From Verrucomicrobiota bacterium (lineage in GTDB: Bacteria > Verrucomicrobiota > Verrucomicrobiia > Limisphaerales > VHDF01), in contig VHDF01000041.1 in NCBI GenBank assembly GCA_016871495.1, forward strand, positions 1 through 38,080: DNA of 38,080 bases. Reading direction: 5' to 3'. Every line of letters starts with the position of its first letter. The first letter of the stretch is position 1. Below are positions 33,924-38,080 of this stretch, piece after piece. The notes under the pieces were generated by a model. That model was not told where the DNA came from and did not search any database. It was given only the letters and a program-made list of their open reading frames with translations. The position numbers and the translations under genes are program-made.

Positions 33924-34142
33924 ATGACAACCATCGTCTTGGTGCTAGCCACGATCTGGGCGGGGGGAGCGATCCTGTTCTTCGCCGCACTCGGCTTGGC
34001 CGCCAAGAGACCGATGCCAATGCCTGAGACGGGCGATTTCATCGAACCCGCCGCTGCAAGCGCGGATTCCAACGGAGCCTTCGCGGCACACGCTCCCGCA
34101 CCGTCGTCTCATCCGCTCATAGCCACGGCCTCCCGCTGTTAA
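33924..34142 (+). CDS. Possible small membrane protein, hypothetical
   Basis: A 72-residue frame with one hydrophobic helix (about 3-26, MTTIVLVLATIWAGGAILFF) and a Pro/Ala/Ser-rich tail. No family recognised. It lies alone, divergent from the VCBS-repeat gene, with no clear ribosome-binding site. The clean membrane helix directly after the ATG is the only support, so it may not be real. Confidence 0.4.
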   Translation: MTTIVLVLATIWAGGAILFFAALGLAAKRPMPMPETGDFIEPAAASADSNGAFAAHAPAPSSHPLIATASRC

Positions 34143-34501
34143 GCCGGCCAAATGGATTTCCCTGAAAAGCCGGATGAACGTCGGCTCTTCAGAAACATTT
34201 TCTGGTTTGGTTAAGGGAGTTCGGATCGAAGCGCCATCCGCTATTGCGACTGACTTTCCGCACCGTCGCGCTCCAAACACGCCGGAGCGCGGCCGTGTCG
34301 CAGACCAGCCGCAGCAATGCCAGAACATCAAGACGCACCAGGTTCCCCCAGCCACCCCGCATTGGCGTAACCCCTAAAACGGCCATTGCCCTTCATGAAC
34401 CTTGGCAAGGTCCTGGCGATGATCACCAGGCCCATCAAGGGTCGGCCCCGGGATAAGAACGCGAAGTTTGCGCGCCATGCCCGGAGAGTCGCCTGCGCCG
34501 C
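34143..34501. repeat. Gene-free segment with a GGAGCGCGGC-family repeat
   Basis: No gene recognised. A 7-bp hairpin GCGCTCC/GGAGCGC (34268-34274/34284-34290) leads into GGAGCGCGGCCGTGTCG (34284) and GCCGCAGCA, the same element as the arm at 9724. The rest shows no structure I can name. Confidence 0.5.
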
Positions 34502-34921
34502 TCACCTTTGTTCCGAACCGCTCCCCTGACGCTCCTCCCCACATCCCAGCCTGGCACCACAATCGGAGCAAAACTTCGCTCGATCTTCGGCGAGAAATCC
34601 GCAACGCCCGCAGCAATGGCCTCCACCCTTCGTCCTCCGGTGAATGATCAGGTTCCGAATGTAGGGAATCCACGTGAAACCGTAGGCGAAGATGAAAACC
34701 GAGTCGCGCTGATAAACAAGGGCATACGCCAGCAAGCAAAGCGAGCCGATCAAACTCAGCCACCAGAATGCCTGCGGCACCACCACTCTTCCCTTCCTTT
34801 CCGTGGCATACCACTGCACAAAAAACCGCGCGGAAAAAACGGCGTTGCCCACCCAGCCCAGCACCTTCCATGGATGCCATTCGATGCCGAGAAACTTTCC
34901 GTCAAACCAAAGCCAGTCCAT
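34502..34921 (-). CDS. LAB_N-domain membrane protein with C-terminal zinc ribbon
   Basis: A 139-residue protein. Residues ~15-95 match the short membrane domain called lipid-A-disaccharide synthase N-terminal (VLGWVGNAVFSARFFVQWYATERKGR...WWLSLIGS), with about three helices. It is followed by Cys104-x2-Cys107 and Cys118-x2-Cys121, a zinc-ribbon pattern not usual for this family. I choose ATG 34921 because GGGAG sits at a good distance upstream; an upstream in-frame ATG at 34978 would overlap bioF by 46 bp. It lies 11 bp after bioF, so it is probably in that operon. Function unknown; a role in lipid or envelope glycolipid handling is only suggested by the domain name. Confidence 0.8.
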   Translation of the reverse strand: MDWLWFDGKFLGIEWHPWKVLGWVGNAVFSARFFVQWYATERKGRVVVPQAFWWLSLIGSLCLLAYALVYQRDSVFIFAYGFTWIPYIRNLIIHRRTKGGGHCCGRCGFLAEDRAKFCSDCGARLGCGEERQGSGSEQR

Positions 34922-34932
34922 GTCGTCGCTCC

Positions 34933-36162
34933 CTAAGTCCTGTTCCCACTCCCACCCTCCCAGCCCGCCAACCCACACTCTCGCAACAACACCACCAGGC
35001 GATCGACATCTTCACGCCGGTGAGCCGCTGAAAAGCTGACCCGCAGCCTCGCCTTCCCCCGCGCGACTGCAGGATAACGAATCGCCGGAACCCACACGCC
35101 CCGCCCCCAAAGTTCTTGAAACGCCGACATCGCACGCGCTTCCGACCCCAGGATCAGGGGCCACACCGGACTGGCTTCACCGGGGCGCGGTTTTCCCGTC
35201 TCCCTTTCGAAAAGCCGAATGCGATCTCTCAAGGCTTCACGCAAAGCATCGCCCTCGGCGGACCGGACAATCCGCAAAGCTTCCAGCGCCGCAGCACAAG
35301 CGGAGGGTGCGGGGGCAGTGGAAAAGATAAAGGTTCGGGCCTGATTGATCAAATACTCCACCAATCGAGATGAACCGGCGACGAATCCTCCCGAGCTACC
35401 CAAGGCCTTGCCCAAAGTGCCCATCTGAATGGGAATACGTCCGCCTAACCCCAAAGCCTGCACCAACCCCGACCCGCCTTTCCCCATCACGCCGCCGGCA
35501 TGCGCCTCATCGACCATCAACCAAGCGCCATAGCGCTCCGCCAGATCCGTCATCTCCCTCAGCGGCGCGACATCGCCATCCATGGAGAACAACGATTCCG
35601 TGACCACCATTAAATTTCCCTCCTCACCATCCGGACCCTTTCCCCGTTCCGAAATCCAGCTCCGTGCCCACGACAGCTTCGCCTCCAGATCCGCCAAATC
35701 ATTGTGGCTGAACACGCGCAATTGCGCCCGGCTCAAGCGAGCTCCGTCAATCAAACTGGCGTGAGCCAACCGGTCCACCAACACCACGTCCCCCATCCCC
35801 AGAAGCGCGCCAAGCGTCCCCAAGGCAGCAGCCATGCCGGATCCAAAGACCAACGCGTCCTCCGCTTCTTTCCACTCCGCCAACGCTCGTTCCAATTCAA
35901 CATGCACAGGCAATGTTCCGCAGATCAGCCGGGAAGCACCTGAGCCCACGCCATAGCGTTCGGAGGCTCGAGCCGACGCTTGCCCTAACCGCGGATCCCC
36001 GGCCAGCCCCAGATAATCGTTCGAGGCGAAGCAAAGGGTCTCCTCGCCCTCCACTCGCACTTGGCGTCCAATCGGAAAATCATGCGGACGCAACTTCCGC
36101 TTCAGTTGCGACGCTTCTAACCTGTCCAATCGCCGCTGCAAGAAAGGGTCGAGCGAATTCAT
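34933..36162 (-). CDS. bioF: 8-amino-7-oxononanoate synthase or related alpha-oxoamine synthase (BioF-like)
   Basis: A 409-residue PLP enzyme of the alpha-oxoamine synthase family. Motifs include FASNDYLGL (45-53), DEAHAGG (218-224; Asp contacts the PLP ring nitrogen) and the PLP-lysine TLGKALGSSGG (Lys252). BioF condenses pimeloyl-ACP/CoA with alanine in biotin synthesis; close relatives (KBL, CqsA, SPT) use other acyl donors. No other biotin gene is in the window, so the exact reaction is not certain. I choose ATG 36162 because it overlaps the amidohydrolase stop (ATGA) and has GGAG upstream. Confidence 0.85.
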   Translation of the reverse strand: MNSLDPFLQRRLDRLEASQLKRKLRPHDFPIGRQVRVEGEETLCFASNDYLGLAGDPRLGQASARASERYGVGSGASRLICGTLPVHVELERALAEWKEAEDALVFGSGMAAALGTLGALLGMGDVVLVDRLAHASLIDGARLSRAQLRVFSHNDLADLEAKLSWARSWISERGKGPDGEEGNLMVVTESLFSMDGDVAPLREMTDLAERYGAWLMVDEAHAGGVMGKGGSGLVQALGLGGRIPIQMGTLGKALGSSGGFVAGSSRLVEYLINQARTFIFSTAPAPSACAAALEALRIVRSAEGDALREALRDRIRLFERETGKPRPGEASPVWPLILGSEARAMSAFQELWGRGVWVPAIRYPAVARGKARLRVSFSAAHRREDVDRLVVLLRECGLAGWEGGSGNRT

Positions 36163-37406
36163 CCTGCTCCCTCCTCGCGCCAGTGCCAACGTCCGCCGAC
36201 CATCGTTCCGAAAACATCACCTCGATGATGGACCAAACTCTCCGCGGCCTCGGCCGGTTTCCCACGAAACGGAATCACCGCCGAATCGGCGTTGGATCCC
36301 CTGTGCAACGAACCCAATCGGCCCATGAAACCCAGGACCTCCGCCGGACGTTCCCAAACCATCCTCAACAGTTCAGCGGGATCTCCAACCGGCCCACCGC
36401 CTCGCATGACGCGTAATTCTTCCAGGAGATTCAGATTCACGCATTCGCCCGCCCTGATGCGAACACTGGCCAAGCTGTCCGTCCCCACCACCACGCGAAC
36501 ACCCGCGTTCCGTAGTCGCTCCAGCGGGAAAGGATCATGTCTGAAATACGCGTGACTGCGAGGGCAGTGCACGACCGTCACCCCTCGCAAGGCCAGGAGT
36601 TCATCGTCGCTTGGACCCAAATAATTCGCGTGGGCAACCCACGTGGCGGGACTCAACGCACCGAGTTGATCGGCCCGTCTGACCGGACTGGCCGGGACTT
36701 CCCTTGCGATCCTCCTCCGCTCGCCCAGCCAAGCATGGAGGGGACCCCGCTGTTCGGCGAACATCTCGAATTCCTCCCGGGACTCCGCGACATGCAGAGA
36801 AAGCGGCCAAGCATTGAAACGTGCCGCCCCCGCCGCCTCCAGCATGACGTCGGAGCTCGTGGAATAGAGCGCGTGCGGCGCAAGCCCCGGAAAAACATTC
36901 AGAGCGCCTCCGACCGCGGCGAACCGCCCTTTCCATTCTTCCACCGCCGCGCGCACCATGCCGGACGCCTCCTCGCTCTCCCCGTATCCCAGCACTTCCA
37001 GGCAACTGAGCACGCGGATCGGTGTGCCGTGCCACACTTCCGGTGTCAGGGCCGGAACCGATTCCATATCGACCACGGTAGTCACGCCCGCGCGAAGAAG
37101 CATCTCCGCTCCCCGCCGCCAGGCCTCCCCATAAGCTTGGAACGAAGTCTCCGACTTCAAGCGAACGATGCTTTTAATCCAACCGGTGAAGGATTCGGGC
37201 GGAGCGAGTTTCCCAGCAAATCCGGTGTAATCCAGGTGGCAATGGCTGTTGATGAATCCCGGGAACAGCAGCACCTCGCCCAAATCCTCAACTTGGCCCT
37301 TCCTCCCCCAGGGCCTCGCGAGGTCAGCCCAGCGCCCCGCCTCCATCACCCGCCCTTCGAGGATCACCACCGCGCCGTCCTCAATGACTTCCCCGGCGGA
37401 AAGCAT
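36159..37406 (-). CDS. Amidohydrolase (TrzA/ATZ, aminohydrolase-type metal enzyme)
   Basis: A 415-residue TIM-barrel metallohydrolase. Metal ligands and catalytic residues are NSHCHLDY (His55, His57), HVAES (His205, Glu208), VAHANY (His259) and GTDSLAS (Asp310), as in the SAH/MTA deaminase, guanine deaminase and atrazine hydrolase group. The substrate is likely an aminated purine, pyrimidine or triazine; an aminofutalosine-deaminase (menaquinone) role is one option but no other futalosine gene is here. I choose ATG 37406 because GAGG lies 6 bp upstream; the open frame extends further but runs into hpf. Its stop overlaps bioF. Confidence 0.82.
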   Translation of the reverse strand: MLSAGEVIEDGAVVILEGRVMEAGRWADLARPWGRKGQVEDLGEVLLFPGFINSHCHLDYTGFAGKLAPPESFTGWIKSIVRLKSETSFQAYGEAWRRGAEMLLRAGVTTVVDMESVPALTPEVWHGTPIRVLSCLEVLGYGESEEASGMVRAAVEEWKGRFAAVGGALNVFPGLAPHALYSTSSDVMLEAAGAARFNAWPLSLHVAESREEFEMFAEQRGPLHAWLGERRRIAREVPASPVRRADQLGALSPATWVAHANYLGPSDDELLALRGVTVVHCPRSHAYFRHDPFPLERLRNAGVRVVVGTDSLASVRIRAGECVNLNLLEELRVMRGGGPVGDPAELLRMVWERPAEVLGFMGRLGSLHRGSNADSAVIPFRGKPAEAAESLVHHRGDVFGTMVGGRWHWREEGAG

Positions 37407-37566
37407 GAGGCACCTCGATCGAAGTGCCCGCGCCCTGGGGGGCGGAACTGGCCCCGCCTCGTCCCTCGAAGACTTTCCGGGATTGATCAATTCATTTTCG
37501 AGGCAAAGCTTGCAACGCGGACGCGCGGGGTGCTTGAAGCGATCCTCTCGCCGGACCCGAGCCGCG

Positions 37567-37923
37567 CTATTCCGCCGCGGCCTCCTGCCTCCTCCGTTTG
37601 GACTTGGAGGCTTCCGAATGACGGCGCGCTTTGAGCTTGGAATGCCGCTTGCGCAATTGTTGCTCGATTTTTTTCGTGACGCGATCGATCGCGGCGTAAA
37701 GATCACTCTCGCGGTCCTCGGCAAACAGATCCGGGCCGCTCACCCCGAGCCTCATGGAGCATCCAAAAGCCCGCTCGGGCGTGCGCGTATGATCGTGTTC
37801 CAAAGTGACCCGGACCTCCACGGCTCGCTGGTCCAAATGCTCCAGTTTGTCGATGCGCGTCAGCACGTGATCCTCGATGGCTTTGGTCAAGGTCACATTG
37901 TGCGTCGAAAGAATGAATTTCAT
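37567..37923 (-). CDS. hpf: Ribosome hibernation-promoting factor (short HPF/RaiA type)
   Basis: A 118-residue protein with the HPF beta-alpha-beta-beta-beta-alpha fold (MKFILSTHNVTLTKAIEDHV...DLYAAIDRVTKKIEQQLRKRHSK) and a Lys/Arg-rich tail of ~20 residues. It binds the 30S subunit at the tRNA/mRNA channel during stress or stationary phase. It lacks the C-terminal dimerisation domain of long HPF, so it resembles the short E. coli type, although the basic tail is unusually long. It is downstream of an unidentified gene on the same strand. Confidence 0.92.
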   Translation of the reverse strand: MKFILSTHNVTLTKAIEDHVLTRIDKLEHLDQRAVEVRVTLEHDHTRTPERAFGCSMRLGVSGPDLFAEDRESDLYAAIDRVTKKIEQQLRKRHSKLKARRHSEASKSKRRRQEAAAE

Positions 37924-37966
37924 AAGTCAGTCAAGAGCCTCCAGGATTCAAACGATCCTTCCATCA

Positions 37967-38080
37967 TCATGCTTGTTGAAACTTTCGCTGCGCCGGGAAG
38001 AGCGGGCGCAACGCGACACTGAGACGGTCTTGAAGAGCCTGCCTTTCGCGGTAGCGCGCCGCGGCCTCCGCGTTGGGCGA
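37967..38080 (-). CDS. C-terminal fragment of an unidentified gene running off the window
   Basis: The last 37 codons of a minus-strand frame end in TGA at 37967-37969. The peptide (NAEAAARYRERQALQDRL... ending KFQQA) is helical and charged, more protein-like than the alternative frames. It lies 43 bp upstream of hpf and is probably in the same operon. Too little is present to name it. Confidence 0.5.
   Translation of the reverse strand, partial: SPNAEAAARYRERQALQDRLSVALRPLFPAQRKFQQA

Overview
The window is high-GC bacterial chromosomal DNA, most likely from a Verrucomicrobiota species of the Pedosphaera/Limisphaerales kind. This is an inference from three things: the housekeeping genes (dnaG, parB, def, hrpA, bioF, hpf); the rich set of secreted or membrane display proteins (VCBS/FG-GAP, LamG, PQQ-propeller, giant MFS-spermidine-synthase fusions); and the many small palindromic repeats between genes. 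I see no rRNA, tRNA, CRISPR array, transposase, integrase or phage gene.

Layout, left to right. 1-579 is gene-free and full of hairpin repeats. 580-2316 is a beta-lactamase-like serine hydrolase lipoprotein. 2317-3308 is gene-free and repeat-rich. 3309-6359 is a plus-strand operon: an SSS sodium:solute symporter, a 48-residue one-helix membrane protein overlapping it by ATGA, and a neutral-ceramidase-like hydrolase. 6399-8873 (minus) is cvpA-dnaG. 9191-9664 is arsC with a perfect hairpin just before its start. 9665-10237 is a dense cluster of inverted repeats. 10238-10774 is a small DEDD exonuclease. 10837-12441 (minus) is an acetyltransferase plus cyclic-nucleotide-binding frame interrupted by two in-frame TAG codons.

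12536-16873 (minus) is an overlapping three-gene cassette: a HydE-like radical SAM gene broken by a frameshift, a membrane-anchored PQQ-type propeller, and a LamG protein with a second propeller inserted into it. 16995-23932 (plus) holds parB, a PfkB-family kinase, def and hrpA. 23968-25866 is a PAS histidine kinase-receiver gene whose N-terminal PAS region is cut off by an in-frame TGA. 25901-32241 (minus) is a tandem pair of 1053- and 1054-residue MFS/spermidine-synthase-like fusions. 32361-33662 (minus) is a VCBS-repeat secreted protein. 34502-37923 (minus) contains hpf, an amidohydrolase, bioF and a LAB_N-zinc-ribbon membrane protein, the last three tightly coupled. The window ends inside another minus-strand gene.

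The most unusual signal is that three separate genes are interrupted: two TAGs in one frame, one TGA in another, and a 2-nt frameshift in a third. Each nonsense codon lies where Trp (TGG) would fit. In each case the protein continues recognisably in the same or the adjacent frame. TAG is used as an ordinary stop by several intact neighbours, so whole-genome recoding is unlikely. Decay, programmed readthrough or consensus error are the live options.
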